Shown here piece after piece: positions 17,511 to 26,646 of a stretch of DNA of 40,604 nt; positions within the stretch are counted from its first letter, which is position 1, and each line of letters begins with the position of its first letter. This DNA comes from an uncultured Actinomycetes bacterium. Lineage in GTDB: Bacteria > Actinomycetota > Actinomycetes > Mycobacteriales > Mycobacteriaceae. The stretch is taken from the NCBI GenBank assembly GCA_903884065.1, contig CAISDL010000138.1, positions 1-40,604 on the forward strand, read 5' to 3'. The notes under the pieces were generated by a model. The model was not told where the DNA came from. It saw only the letters and a list, made by a program, of their open reading frames with translations, and did not search any database. A program made the translations under genes and the position numbers.

Positions 17511-18184
17511 GCGAGAAGCCGAAGGCGGATCGCGCTGCAGGGTTGAGCGTCGCCCTCGGCGACATCGCCGGGACCGCCCATCACCCCGACGGCGCACCCA
17601 AAGGCGCGGTGGTGCTCACCCATGGCGCCGGCGGCAGCCGGGAGTCCCCGTTGCTGGTCGCGGTCTGCGATGAATGGGCGCGACGCGGCTGGTTTGCGAT
17701 CCGCTACAACCTGCCCTACCGCCGTCGCCGGCCGACGGGTCCGCCGTCGGGATCATCGGCCGCCGACCAGTCCGGCATCGCCGAGGCACTGACGGTCGCG
17801 CGGACGCTCACCGCCGGCCCGCTGATCGCCGGTGGGCACTCCTACGGCGGCCGGCTGACCTCAATGCTGGTGGCCGAACAGCCCGGCATCGCCGACGAGT
17901 TGACGCTGTTCTCCTATCCGCTGCACCCGCCCGGAAAGCCGGAGCGGCTGCGCACCGAGCACTTCGGCTCGATCGCGGTGCCCACCGTGTTCACCCACGG
18001 CAGTTCCGACCCGTTCGGGTCGCTCGACGAGTTGCGCGCCGCCGTCGCGCTGATCCCCGCTCCCACCGCAATCGTCGAGGTCAACGGGGCACGCCACGAC
18101 TTGGGGTTTTACCGAGGGACCAAAGTCCCCGATGTCGAGGTGCGGGCCGTCGATGCCGCGTTGAGAGTCGGCCCGCCGCAGTGA
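17507..18184 (+). CDS. Alpha/beta-hydrolase of the KANL3/Tex30 (dienelactone-hydrolase-like) type
   Basis: 225 aa. The oxyanion LTHGAGGSRESP is near residue 37, the nucleophile elbow GGHSYGGRL near 110, and a likely Asp in HGSSDPFG and His in GARHDLGFY complete the triad. The substrate is unknown. Coupled to thiD by ATGA, as in M. tuberculosis (Rv0421c), though nothing shows that it acts on thiamine compounds. Confidence 0.85.
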   Translation: MSEKPKADRAAGLSVALGDIAGTAHHPDGAPKGAVVLTHGAGGSRESPLLVAVCDEWARRGWFAIRYNLPYRRRRPTGPPSGSSAADQSGIAEALTVARTLTAGPLIAGGHSYGGRLTSMLVAEQPGIADELTLFSYPLHPPGKPERLRTEHFGSIAVPTVFTHGSSDPFGSLDELRAAVALIPAPTAIVEVNGARHDLGFYRGTKVPDVEVRAVDAALRVGPPQ

Positions 18185-18190
18185 TTCCGG

Positions 18191-18196
18191 TAGTTT
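18191..18196 (+). promoter_or_regulatory. Candidate leaderless -10 box of the monooxygenase gene
   Basis: TAGTTT followed by 7 nt and the ATG at 18204; no ribosome site. Confidence 0.45.
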
Positions 18197-18203
18197 CGGT
18201 CCC

Positions 18204-19691
18204 ATGACCGAGCAGAACTACGACGCGATCATCGTCGGGGCAGGCTTCGGGGGCATCGGCGCGGCGATTCAGCTCAAGCGTCTGGGCTTTGAGAATTTCG
18301 TGCTCCTCGACCGGCTCGACGACCTGGGCGGCACCTGGTACGTCAACCACTACCCCGGGCTGGCGTGCGATGTCCCTACCGCCACCTACTCGTACTTCTT
18401 CGAGCCGAACCCGAACTGGTCGCGGCTCTACTCCACCGGCGCCGAGATCAAGCAGTACGCCGACGACGTCGCCGACAAGTACGACGTGCGCCGCCACATC
18501 CGGTTCAACACGAGTGTCGAAGGCGCCCGTTGGGACGAGGAAGCCGGCCTGTGGCGGGTGGCGCTGGCCGACGGCCACACCCTCAGCGCTCAGTTCCTGA
18601 TCACCGCGACCGGGTTCCTGTCCCAGCCGCACACCCCCGACATCCCGGGAATCCACGACTTCGAGGGCACGGTCATCCACACCACCGCGTGGGACGACAG
18701 CTTCGACCCGACGGGCAACCGGATCGGACTGATCGGCACCGGTGCCACAGCCGTGCAACTGATCCCGCAGCTCGCGAAGAACGCCCGGGATCTGACGGTC
18801 TACCAGCGCACGGCGATCCACGTCGTGCCCAAGCTCGACTTCGCCTACCCGCAGTGGGCGAAGCGGCTTTTCGCCCGCGTCCCGCGGACCCAGCGCGCCG
18901 TCCGCGCCGTCACCGACGCGATCTACGAATTCTTCAACTACGTGGTGCTGCACCAGGGCAAGTTCCTCTACCGCCGGCTCGACATCGGCGCCTCCGACGT
19001 CGCCAAGATGTACCGGTTCGCGACGGTTCGCGATCCCGAAGTCCGCCGCAAGCTCACCCCGCCGTATGACCTGGGCTGCAAACGGCCGACGTTCTCCAAC
19101 AGCTACTACCAGACCTTCACCAAGCCGCACGTGCATCTGCAGGCAAGCGGCATCGAGCACATCGAGCCGCACGCGATCGTCGCCAATGACGGCACCCGCA
19201 CCGAGATCGACACCCTGGTCCTGGCGACCGGCTTCGACCTGTGGGAGGCCAACATCCCGGCGATCGAGGTGATCGGCCGCGACGGTCGGAATCTCGGAAA
19301 GTGGTGGCGGGAGAACAGGTTCCAGGCCTATCAGGGGGTCTCGGTCCCGTACTTCCCGAACTACCTCAGCCTGGCCAGCCCGTACGCCTTCATCGGTTTG
19401 AACTTCTTCAACACGATGGAGTACCAGATGCGGATCATGGACCGACTGTTACGCGAGGTGAACAGACGCGGCGCGAGCACTTTCGAGGTGACCGAGGAGG
19501 CCAACACACGGTTCCTCGACACGATGATCGAGAAGGTCGGCGACTCCGTGTTCGCCGTCGGCCAGTGCGCCGACGCCCGGTCTTATTACTTCAACCCGCA
19601 CGGCGAGGCCACCCTGCTGCGCCCGGCGACGGCGAGGGCGGCCATCAGGGAAGCAACCGAGTTCCCCTTGAGCGACTACAAATTCGCCTAG
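18204..19691 (+). CDS. Flavin-containing Baeyer-Villiger-type monooxygenase
   Basis: 495 aa FAD/NADPH enzyme inserting oxygen beside a ketone or oxidising a heteroatom. FAD site GAGFGGIG at 12-19, GGTWYVNHYPG near 42-52, NADPH site GLIGTGATAVQ near 175. The BVMO fingerprint F-x-G-x3-H-x3-W is intact (F153, G155, H159, W163). The substrate cannot be inferred; relatives include EthA-like enzymes. I do not expect this gene here from the M. tuberculosis order, so it is probably part of a lineage-specific block. The stop codon region is duplicated (19672-19712). Confidence 0.92.
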   Translation: MTEQNYDAIIVGAGFGGIGAAIQLKRLGFENFVLLDRLDDLGGTWYVNHYPGLACDVPTATYSYFFEPNPNWSRLYSTGAEIKQYADDVADKYDVRRHIRFNTSVEGARWDEEAGLWRVALADGHTLSAQFLITATGFLSQPHTPDIPGIHDFEGTVIHTTAWDDSFDPTGNRIGLIGTGATAVQLIPQLAKNARDLTVYQRTAIHVVPKLDFAYPQWAKRLFARVPRTQRAVRAVTDAIYEFFNYVVLHQGKFLYRRLDIGASDVAKMYRFATVRDPEVRRKLTPPYDLGCKRPTFSNSYYQTFTKPHVHLQASGIEHIEPHAIVANDGTRTEIDTLVLATGFDLWEANIPAIEVIGRDGRNLGKWWRENRFQAYQGVSVPYFPNYLSLASPYAFIGLNFFNTMEYQMRIMDRLLREVNRRGASTFEVTEEANTRFLDTMIEKVGDSVFAVGQCADARSYYFNPHGEATLLRPATARAAIREATEFPLSDYKFA

Positions 19692-19712
19692 CGCGACTAC
19701 AAATTCGCCTAG
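19672..19712 (+). repeat. Tandem duplication (21 bp period) of the monooxygenase 3' end and stop codon
   Basis: GCGACTACAAATTCGCCTAG occurs at 19672-19691, encoding the end of the protein (SDYKFA and stop), and again unchanged at 19693-19712. The second copy ends in TAG followed by TCT, which makes the -10-like TAGTCT. Confidence 0.95.
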
Positions 19713-19715
19713 TCT
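19710..19715 (+). promoter_or_regulatory. Candidate -10 box of the small membrane protein gene
   Basis: TAGTCT at the end of the second copy of the 21 bp repeat. Transcription from about 19722 would give a 30 nt leader with a GAAAGGA ribosome site. Confidence 0.3.
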
Positions 19716-19751
19716 TGCTGCTCTGGACGCTCGTCGAAAGGACCTCCAAGA

Positions 19752-20012
19752 ATGTCGGTAAAGATCCCCGGCGCGGGTGCGGCACTGGCCGCGATGGGCC
19801 TGTCCCACTTCGCCAAACCGGAAGTGTTCGAGAAGATCACCGCACCGGCCTTCCCGCAGAACACCCGTCGGCACGTCTATGTCAACGGCACGATCGAGAC
19901 GGCTCTGGGCGTGGGCATGGTGGTGCCGCAGACGCGGAAGTTCGCCCTCGCCGGGATCGTCGCCTACGTGGGCTACCTGATTTTCGGAGCGGTACGCGGT
20001 CGGCGTATCTGA
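19752..20012 (+). CDS. Small membrane protein, possibly DoxX-like, unknown function
   Basis: 86 aa with two or three short hydrophobic segments (about 5-20, 46-60 and 64-80) and a basic end RGRRI. The GTIETALGVGMVV pattern resembles the helix of small DoxX-like proteins but is too short to be sure. The ATG at 19752 follows a clear GAAAGGA ribosome site. It lies between the monooxygenase and the permease. Confidence 0.7.
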   Translation: MSVKIPGAGAALAAMGLSHFAKPEVFEKITAPAFPQNTRRHVYVNGTIETALGVGMVVPQTRKFALAGIVAYVGYLIFGAVRGRRI

Positions 20013-20039
20013 CGCCGAGGTTGTGAGAGTCCGGACCTG

Positions 20040-21269
20040 ATGGGCCCCGACCAGCCTGCGCTGCGGCGCCGACTGGGCACCGGCGACGCCGTGGTCATCG
20101 GACTCGGTTCGATGATCGGGGCCGGGGTATTCGTCGTCTTCGGCCCGGCCGCCGCGGCGGCGGGCCCCGGTCTGTTGATCGGTCTGGCGGTCGCGGCCGT
20201 GGTGGCCTACTGCAACGCGACATCGTCGGCGCGACTGGCCGCGGTGTACCCGCTCTCCGGCGGCACCTACGTCTACGGTCGCGAACGGCTCGGGGAGTTC
20301 TGGGGCTACCTGGCGGGCTGGAGTTTCGTGGTGGGCAAGACCGCCTCCTGCGCGGCGATGGCCCTGACCGTCGGGCTGTATCTGTGGCCGGCGCGGGCCA
20401 ACGCCGTGGCGGTGGCCGCGGTGGTGGGCCTGACCGCCGTCAACTACCGCGGCGTCCAGAAGTCGGCGCTACTGACCCGGGTGATCGTGGCGGTGGTACT
20501 GGCCGTACTGGCCGGTGTGGTCGCCGTCGTGGGCGTGAGCGGTCGTGCCGACCCGTCCCGAATCACCCTCACCGGTGGTGCGCCCGGCGGGGTGCTGACG
20601 GCGGCCGGACTGGTGTTCTTCGCCTTCGCCGGGTACGCCCGCATCGCCACCCTCGGGGAAGAGGTGCGGGATCCGGCCCGCGCCATTCCGAGGGCGATCC
20701 GGTGGTCGTTGGCGATCACCCTGACGGTGTACGCGACCGTCGCGGTCACCCTGCTCTCGGTCCTCGGTCCGGATCTGGCGGGATCCGGAGCCCCGCTGGC
20801 CGATGCGGTGCGCGCAGCCGGAGCCGACGGGTTCGAACCGCTCGTACGAATCGGCGCCGCCGTTGCGGCGCTGGGTTCACTGCTGTCGCTGATTCTGGGC
20901 GTCTCGCGCACCGGCCTGGCGATGGCCCGCGACGGACACCTGCCGCCGGCGCTGGCCGCGGTGCATCCGCGGTTCGGCGTGCCGCACCGAGCGGAACTGG
21001 CGGTCGGCGCATTGGTCGCGGTGGTGGCCGCGGTGGCCGACGTCCGCGCGGCGATCGGGTTCTCGTCCTTCGCGGTGCTGCTGTACTACGCGATCGCCAA
21101 CGCCTCTGCGTGGACGCTGAGCCCGTCGCCCGCTCGCCGGGTGATCCCGGCGGCGGGACTGCTGGGTTGCCTGCTGCTGGCGGTGACATTGCCGCACGGT
21201 GCAGCCCTCGCCGGCCTCGCGGTGGTCGCACTCGGCGCAGGGATCTGGGCGATTCAGCGGTTCCGGTAG
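20040..21269 (+). CDS. APC-superfamily amino acid permease
   Basis: 409 aa with 11-12 predicted membrane helices. GLGSMIGAGVFVVFGPAAAAAGPGLLIG near residue 20-48 is the TM1 GSGIG-type substrate loop of APC transporters. GGTYVYGRERLGEFWGYLAGW near 80 and FFAFAGYARIATLGEEVRDPARAIPRAI near 198 are TM3 and TM6 hallmarks. The substrate, probably an amino acid or amine, is not readable. The 3' end overlaps the tail of the SulP remnant by 16 bp. Confidence 0.9.
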   Translation: MGPDQPALRRRLGTGDAVVIGLGSMIGAGVFVVFGPAAAAAGPGLLIGLAVAAVVAYCNATSSARLAAVYPLSGGTYVYGRERLGEFWGYLAGWSFVVGKTASCAAMALTVGLYLWPARANAVAVAAVVGLTAVNYRGVQKSALLTRVIVAVVLAVLAGVVAVVGVSGRADPSRITLTGGAPGGVLTAAGLVFFAFAGYARIATLGEEVRDPARAIPRAIRWSLAITLTVYATVAVTLLSVLGPDLAGSGAPLADAVRAAGADGFEPLVRIGAAVAALGSLLSLILGVSRTGLAMARDGHLPPALAAVHPRFGVPHRAELAVGALVAVVAAVADVRAAIGFSSFAVLLYYAIANASAWTLSPSPARRVIPAAGLLGCLLLAVTLPHGAALAGLAVVALGAGIWAIQRFR

Positions 21270-21452
21270 GCCGCCACCGCGGTGGGCAGCGTCGCGTAGA
21301 TGTTCTCGATGTCGTCGAGCACGCCGCCCTTCTCAAGCGCGACGAACGTTTCGCGCTTCACCCGACTCCGGGCCCGCGGACAGCATCCTCGAGGTTCCGA
21401 AGATGGCATACAGCACCAGGGGGAGCAACGTCGGCGCTGGGTTGCTTCACGG
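21254..21452 (-). pseudogene. Remnant of a SulP-family anion transporter (N- and C-terminal scraps, middle deleted)
   Basis: The 200 bp gap holds two coding-like pieces on the minus strand. At about 21450-21362, one frame reads TLLPLVLYAIFGTSR then MLSAGPES, the SulP TM2-TM3 signature. Immediately after, one base out of frame, VKRETFVALEKGGVLDD then IENIYATLPTAVAAYRNR and a TGA at 21256 looks like the end of the SulP STAS domain. About 400 residues would be missing, with a frameshift at the join near 21361. Identification is by motif memory only. Confidence 0.5.
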
Positions 21453-21469
21453 TGTCGCCCTTCCGCGCG

Positions 21470-22957
21470 TCAGCGGTCGGCGATCTGGCGGCGGATCCGG
21501 TCCTCCCGGGCTGGAATACCGTTGCGGCCGTCGAGATCCTGCGCATAGATGCCGACCGCCCAGGCGACTCCGCCGCCGTTGATCTCCAGCGCGGTCCGGT
21601 CGATGCGGTCGAAGGTGTCGGTCTCTTTGTGGTAGTTCGGGTCGAAGGGCTCATTCGCCGTTCCGCCCCAGAGACCGGCCTGCTGGGGCGACATCTCCGC
21701 CTCTGCGCCGGAGAACAAACCACCCGCGGGGATTCCCGCCTTGGTGAAACTGTCGTAGTCCGAACGGCCGTCGAAGCCGGTGTCCTGCGCGGTCTTACCG
21801 AGGGACTTCAGGTAGTCGACGAAGGTCCGTTCGATACCGGGCGATCCCTCCGGAACCCGCGGCGGACTCTCGTCGCCCGGATCGGCCGACTGGTCGCCGT
21901 CGTAGGTGAAGTAGCCGGGGTTGGGTGAGCCGATCATGTCGAAATTGAGATAGAGCGCAATGTCTTTGAGTTGCTCGACGGTGAGGGACTGGATGTACTT
22001 CTTGGACCCGACGATGCCGATCTCCTCCGCCCCCCAGAATGCGAACCGCACGGCGTTGCGCACCGCGGGCTCACTACCGAGTTGCGCCGCGGTCTCCAGC
22101 ACTGCCGCCACCCCGGATCCGTTGTCGTTGATACCGGGACCCTCCGAGACGCTGTCGAGGTGTCCGCCGACCATCACGACGTTCTGCGTTGACCCGGTCT
22201 TGGTCTGCGCGAGGATGTTTCGAGCTGAGACACTCTTGGTGGTCGCGTCGAGGATGAGCGTGACGGAACCGGGTTCGGCACGCAGTCGGGCCCCGTCGGC
22301 CTTGGAGACGCTGACCACGGGGATGGTGACGTCGGTGTCCCCTCCCAACGTTCCTCCCATCCTCTCCTCGTCGACATTGTCGGCGATGATCAACGCCGCT
22401 GCACCGAGTCTCGCCGCGATTGTCTGCTTCTCGGAGAAGTGACAGCTTCCGCGGTCGACGAGCACGACCGCGTCCTTGACCGGCAGGCCTTTGTAGTCAA
22501 CCGGGGCGCATCCCGGCGTCCCGTCCGCCGGCGCAGCGACCAGTGGTCCGGTGACACCGTCAGGCGATGTCCCGGCGCTGAACTGCAGTTCATGTGCCTT
22601 GACGGCGGTGCCGCCGACCGTCAGGACGGGGTCGCCGGATTCGAAGACGCGGGTCTGGAATTCCGGCGTCTGCACGTCGAAACCCCTGGTGCGCAGCACA
22701 TCCACCACATAGTCGACACTGGCCTCGTAGCCCGGGGTGCCGACGGCCCGGGTGCCGGCATGGGCGTCGGCGATCTCCTGCAGTTTGGCGAGGTGTCCCA
22801 CCATCGCGTCGGGGGTCACCGCGTCGTGCAGTTGGCCGGCGAACTCCCGGGCCGCCTTGCCCTCGACGACGGCGACGGGCGTGTCGGCCGGCCGAGTGCA
22901 GCCTGTTGCGGTGGCGACCAGAACCGCGATCAGTGCCGCCTGCGATATTCGTTTCAC
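21470..22957 (-). CDS. lpqL: LpqL-type lipoprotein aminopeptidase, peptidase family M28
   Basis: 495 aa. Signal peptide with Cys20 in TATGC; the rest is outside the membrane. PA domain at about 125-230 (DAVVLVDRGSCHFSEKQTIAARLGAAALII). The M28 zinc catalytic part has GGHLDSVSEGPGINDNGSG (His and Asp ligands, bridging Asp), FWGAEEIGIVGS (catalytic Glu pair), NFDMIG, and SDYDSF plus NYHKETDTFD with the last His. It likely removes N-terminal residues from peptides outside the cell. The GTG at 22957 has TAACGT 7 nt upstream. The lpqM gene expected nearby from M. tuberculosis is absent. Confidence 0.92.
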   Translation of the reverse strand: MKRISQAALIAVLVATATGCTRPADTPVAVVEGKAAREFAGQLHDAVTPDAMVGHLAKLQEIADAHAGTRAVGTPGYEASVDYVVDVLRTRGFDVQTPEFQTRVFESGDPVLTVGGTAVKAHELQFSAGTSPDGVTGPLVAAPADGTPGCAPVDYKGLPVKDAVVLVDRGSCHFSEKQTIAARLGAAALIIADNVDEERMGGTLGGDTDVTIPVVSVSKADGARLRAEPGSVTLILDATTKSVSARNILAQTKTGSTQNVVMVGGHLDSVSEGPGINDNGSGVAAVLETAAQLGSEPAVRNAVRFAFWGAEEIGIVGSKKYIQSLTVEQLKDIALYLNFDMIGSPNPGYFTYDGDQSADPGDESPPRVPEGSPGIERTFVDYLKSLGKTAQDTGFDGRSDYDSFTKAGIPAGGLFSGAEAEMSPQQAGLWGGTANEPFDPNYHKETDTFDRIDRTALEINGGGVAWAVGIYAQDLDGRNGIPAREDRIRRQIADR

Positions 22958-22964
22958 CCCAGCC

Positions 22965-22970
22965 ACGTTA
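22965..22970 (-). promoter_or_regulatory. Candidate leaderless -10 box of lpqL
   Basis: TAACGT followed by 7 nt and the GTG at 22957; no ribosome site. Confidence 0.45.
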
Positions 22971-23027
22971 GACGTTCGGCGCGCCCGCACCGGGTTCATC
23001 GCCGGGTGTGACCTGTCGGGCCCGGCA

Positions 23028-23996
<969 letters not shown>

Positions 23997-24000
<4 letters not shown>

Positions 24001-25058
24001 ACTTCGACCTTCATCGGCGCTGCTCCCAGTCGTAGTTCGGCGACGATCCGCTCGGCGGTCCACGGCGCGAGCAGAAAACCGGAGCGGCCGTGGCCGGCGG
24101 CGACAAGCGTGCGCTCATCGAGTCGGCCCACCAGTGGCATGTTGTCCGGCGTCATCGGCCGCAGCCCCGCGGCACACTCAGCCACCTCGTATTCGCCCAG
24201 GCCGGGCATCACCGCGCAGGCGTCGTCGAGCAGTTCCCGCACCCCGGTCACCGAGGGGGCGGTATCGCGGCCGTGCTCGTACTGGGTGGCACCGACCACG
24301 ACGCCGTCGCCGCGCGGCACGAGATATACCGGCCGGCCGTGCACGCGGGCACGAACCACTCTCTGCGGCAATGGCATACATCCCCGGCGCCAACGCAGCC
24401 GCAGGATCTCGCCCTTGACCGGACGCACCGGTAGGCCTGGCCATAACGCCGGCGCGTCGATTCCGTTGGCGATCACCACGGTGCCCACGCCGTCGCGGGC
24501 GTCATCGAGGGATTCGACCGCCCCGGCCCACTGGACCCCGAGCGTTTCGCAGTGGGCTTCCAGGGCGTGCACCAGCTTGCGGTTGTCCACGGCAAGTTCG
24601 TCCACTGCCCGGAATCCGTGCCGGATGCCTTGGGCCAGGAGTGGTTCCACATCGCGGGCTGCGGTCGTCATGGTGACCGGATGGCCCTGGTCGGCCAGCC
24701 ACCGGCCAACCGTGTGCAGATCATCGACATCCGCACGGTCGACGGCGACCACCAGCGACTCCCGTGCGGTTACGACATCAGCGGGCAGCCCGTCGGCGAA
24801 TCCGCTGTTCCACAGCCGCAGAGATTCAAGACCGATCTGCAGGAGCCGCTCCTCCCCGGGCCACCCCTCGCTGTGCGGGGCGCACATGCCGCCGCCGACC
24901 CAGGATGCGCCGCGCCCGGGGCTGGTCGTCTCCCACGAGTCGCTCCGCTCCTGCCCGCCGGGCCGGTGCACCCGCACCGGAATCCCCGCCTGGGCCGCCC
25001 GGCGGGCCACCGACAGACCGATGACACCGCCGCCGATGACGGCCAGCGACTCGTCCAT
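23997..25058 (-). CDS. thiO: Glycine oxidase ThiO
   Basis: FAD enzyme oxidising glycine to dehydroglycine for ThiG. 353 aa DAO fold. FAD motif VIGGGVIGLSVARRAAQAG at 8-26, GRGASWVGGGMCAPHSEG near 49, IANGIDAPALWPGLPVRPVKGEILRLR near 197 and C-terminal AAGHGRSGFLLAPWTAERIV near 322. First gene of thiO-thiS-thiG behind a TPP riboswitch. The ATG at 25058 is preceded by GAGGG about 10 nt upstream. Confidence 0.95.
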
Positions 25059-25073
25059 GCTGGGTGTCCCTCG

Positions 25074-25236
25074 CTTCCTCCGCCGGTATGACCCGGATCA
25101 GGTGTGACGGTCTGGGCTGGCTCCCCGGTCGCTTCGCTCCTGCCACCGGGGCTGGCTCCCCGGTCGCTTCGCTCCTGCCACCGGGGCTGGTCACCGTGCC
25201 CACTCTCAGTCCCCGTTCCCGGGACTCCCGTGCCGA
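25074..25236 (-). ncRNA. TPP riboswitch (THI box) of thiO-thiS-thiG with an enlarged P3 arm
   Basis: On the minus strand: GGCACGGGAGTCCCGGGAAC, then GGGGACTGAGAGTGGGCACGG (CUGAGA core), and at the far end CCGTCACACCTGATCCGG and GTCATACCGGCGGAGGAAG. The core is convincing, but the P3 arm between ACGGT and ACCGT is expanded by two identical tandem hairpins, taking the aptamer to about 160 nt against a usual 100. The aptamer ends 15 nt before the thiO start, with GGAGGAAG at its 3' edge. Confidence 0.88.
25115..25184 (-). repeat. 35 bp tandem duplication inside the thiO riboswitch
   Basis: Two identical 35 bp units at 25115-25149 and 25150-25184, with a 6 bp start of a third. Each unit can fold as a hairpin with a 7 bp stem CCCCGGT/ACCGGGG (minus strand) enclosing a small inner GC-rich loop. 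Both sit in the variable P3 arm. Confidence 0.95.
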
Positions 25237-25242
25237 AAGACC

Positions 25243-25248
25243 ACGGTA
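25243..25248 (-). promoter_or_regulatory. Candidate -10 box of thiO-thiS-thiG
   Basis: TACCGT, 6-7 nt before the 5' edge of the riboswitch (start near 25236). Only 5 bp separate it from the oppositely oriented thiE -10. Confidence 0.4.
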
Positions 25249-25253
25249 GCCGC

Positions 25254-25259
25254 TAGCGT
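25254..25259 (+). promoter_or_regulatory. Candidate leaderless -10 box of thiE
   Basis: TAGCGT followed by 6 nt and the GTG at 25266. A leaderless thiE mRNA would escape riboswitch control, unlike thiO and thiD. Confidence 0.45.
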
Positions 25260-25265
25260 CGCGGT

Positions 25266-25970
25266 GTGCACCAACCTCGTTCTCGCGATGCCGACGCACA
25301 ATCCGCCTCCGGCTCCGTGCTGAAGGATGCCCGCTTGTACCTGTGCACCGACGCCCGTCGGGAACGCGGCGACCTCGCGGAGTTCGCCGCGGCCGTGCTG
25401 GCCGGCGGCGTGGACATCATCCAGTTGCGCGACAAGGGATCGGCCGGGGAGCAACGGTTCGGACCGCTGGAGGCCGGCGGCGAGCTCGCGGCGCTGGAGA
25501 TCCTGATCGACGCGGCCCGCCGGCACGGCGCCCTGGTCGCGGTCAACGACCGCGCCGACATCGCCCGCGCCGCGGGTGCTGATGTGCTGCATCTGGGCCA
25601 GGACGACCTGCCCCTGACCGTCGCCCGCGAAATCGTCGGCCCCACAACGCTGATCGGTCGCTCCACGCACGAGACCGGGGAGGCGGCGCGCGCGCTGATG
25701 GAGGACGTCGACTACTTCTGCGTCGGTCCGTGCTGGCCCACACCCACCAAGCCCGGCCGGCCGGCCCCGGGACTCGACCTGGTTCGAGCGGTGGCATCGA
25801 TGGACTGCGACAAGCCGTGGTTCGCGATCGGCGGCATCGATGAGAGACGCCTCGGCGAGGTTCTCGACGCCGGCGCCCGGCGCATCGTGGTGGTCCGGGC
25901 CATCACCGACGCGGCCGACCCCGGTGCGGCGGCGCGGCGGCTCAGCGAGGCGCTGACGGCGGCTTGCTGA
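25266..25970 (+). CDS. thiE: Thiamine-phosphate synthase
   Basis: Joins HMP-PP and thiazole phosphate to thiamine phosphate. 234 aa TIM barrel. [17 protein letters not shown] near 24, IIQLRDKGS near 52, [24 protein letters not shown] near 92, LIGRSTHE near 129 and [24 protein letters not shown] near 150 are the conserved blocks; FAIGGID binds phosphate. The start is GTG at 25266. The last 29 bases overlap convergent mutT3. With ThiD, ThiG, ThiS and ThiO it gives most of the pathway; ThiC and ThiL are not in the window. Confidence 0.95.
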   Translation: MHQPRSRDADAQSASGSVLKDARLYLCTDARRERGDLAEFAAAVLAGGVDIIQLRDKGSAGEQRFGPLEAGGELAALEILIDAARRHGALVAVNDRADIARAAGADVLHLGQDDLPLTVAREIVGPTTLIGRSTHETGEAARALMEDVDYFCVGPCWPTPTKPGRPAPGLDLVRAVASMDCDKPWFAIGGIDERRLGEVLDAGARRIVVVRAITDAADPGAAARRLSEALTAAC

Positions 25971-26580
25971 TGTCCGCCGGGGTGCACCAGGCGAACACGT
26001 CGTCGGCGACCACCACGGTGTGCGGCAGGTCCAGACCGCAGTCGTGGTCGGGCACAACCGTGGTGCTGCGCAGCCGCGCCCAACTCTTGCCGAAGGCGGG
26101 ATGCAGCGGCAGATCCGCAACCTGCGCCTCGGGCACCCAACGCAACTCGGCGCTTTCCCGATTGGGCACGGTCACCAGAAGTTCGGTGGCGTCGGCGACC
26201 ACCGTCGTGTAAGTCCAGGTGCCCTCCGGTCCGGACACCTCCGCGGTGACGACGGTGGTACGCACCGTGATGTGCTCGGCGCGCAGGCCGGCTTCCTCAT
26301 TGGCCTCCCGCACCGCGGCGTGCTCAGCCGCCTCGTGGCTGTCCAGCGCCCCGCCCGGCAGACCCCAGGTATCGCCCTGGTGACTCCACGGGGCGCGGTG
26401 CTGCAACAGCACCGCCGGGGTGCCGTCATGCCAGGGGGCGCGCAACAGCAATCCCGCGGCCCCGTGCAGGCCCCAGTGATAGGTGTCGCGGTAGGACACC
26501 ACCCAACCGTCGCCGTCTCCTCGCACGGATTTCACAATAGGCGCGCCACGCCATAACGGTTCGGGACGATCCCGAGCCAT
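25942..26580 (-). CDS. mutT3: NUDIX hydrolase MutT3
   Basis: 212 aa. The NUDIX box is complete: [20 protein letters not shown] then EAGL near residues 76-99 (G-x5-E-x7-REUxEExGU). [13 protein letters not shown] and [14 protein letters not shown] surround it. Mycobacterial MutT3 removes oxidised nucleotides such as 8-oxo-dGDP; the exact substrate here is inferred from position and family. The ATG at 26580 sits in a 66 bp gap with divergent glnX. Confidence 0.9.
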   Translation of the reverse strand: MARDRPEPLWRGAPIVKSVRGDGDGWVVSYRDTYHWGLHGAAGLLLRAPWHDGTPAVLLQHRAPWSHQGDTWGLPGGALDSHEAAEHAAVREANEEAGLRAEHITVRTTVVTAEVSGPEGTWTYTTVVADATELLVTVPNRESAELRWVPEAQVADLPLHPAFGKSWARLRSTTVVPDHDCGLDLPHTVVVADDVFAWCTPADISKPPSAPR

Positions 26581-26646
26581 TTGTTGCCCCTGCTCTTAAG
26601 CTCTACTCATAGAGATTTCAGGTGAAGGGATCGGGGTCCACGCGAG

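Noticed and set aside
20384..21928. 514-residue plus-strand frame running from inside the permease gene into lpqL
   Set aside because: It is a shifted frame of the permease that reads antisense through the SulP remnant and lpqL; composition is Arg/Gly-rich with no motif.
26581..26646. Operator at the TTAAG-centred sequence between mutT3 and glnX
   Set aside because: The symmetric core is only 6 bp and arms do not match; it fits a plain -10 region better.
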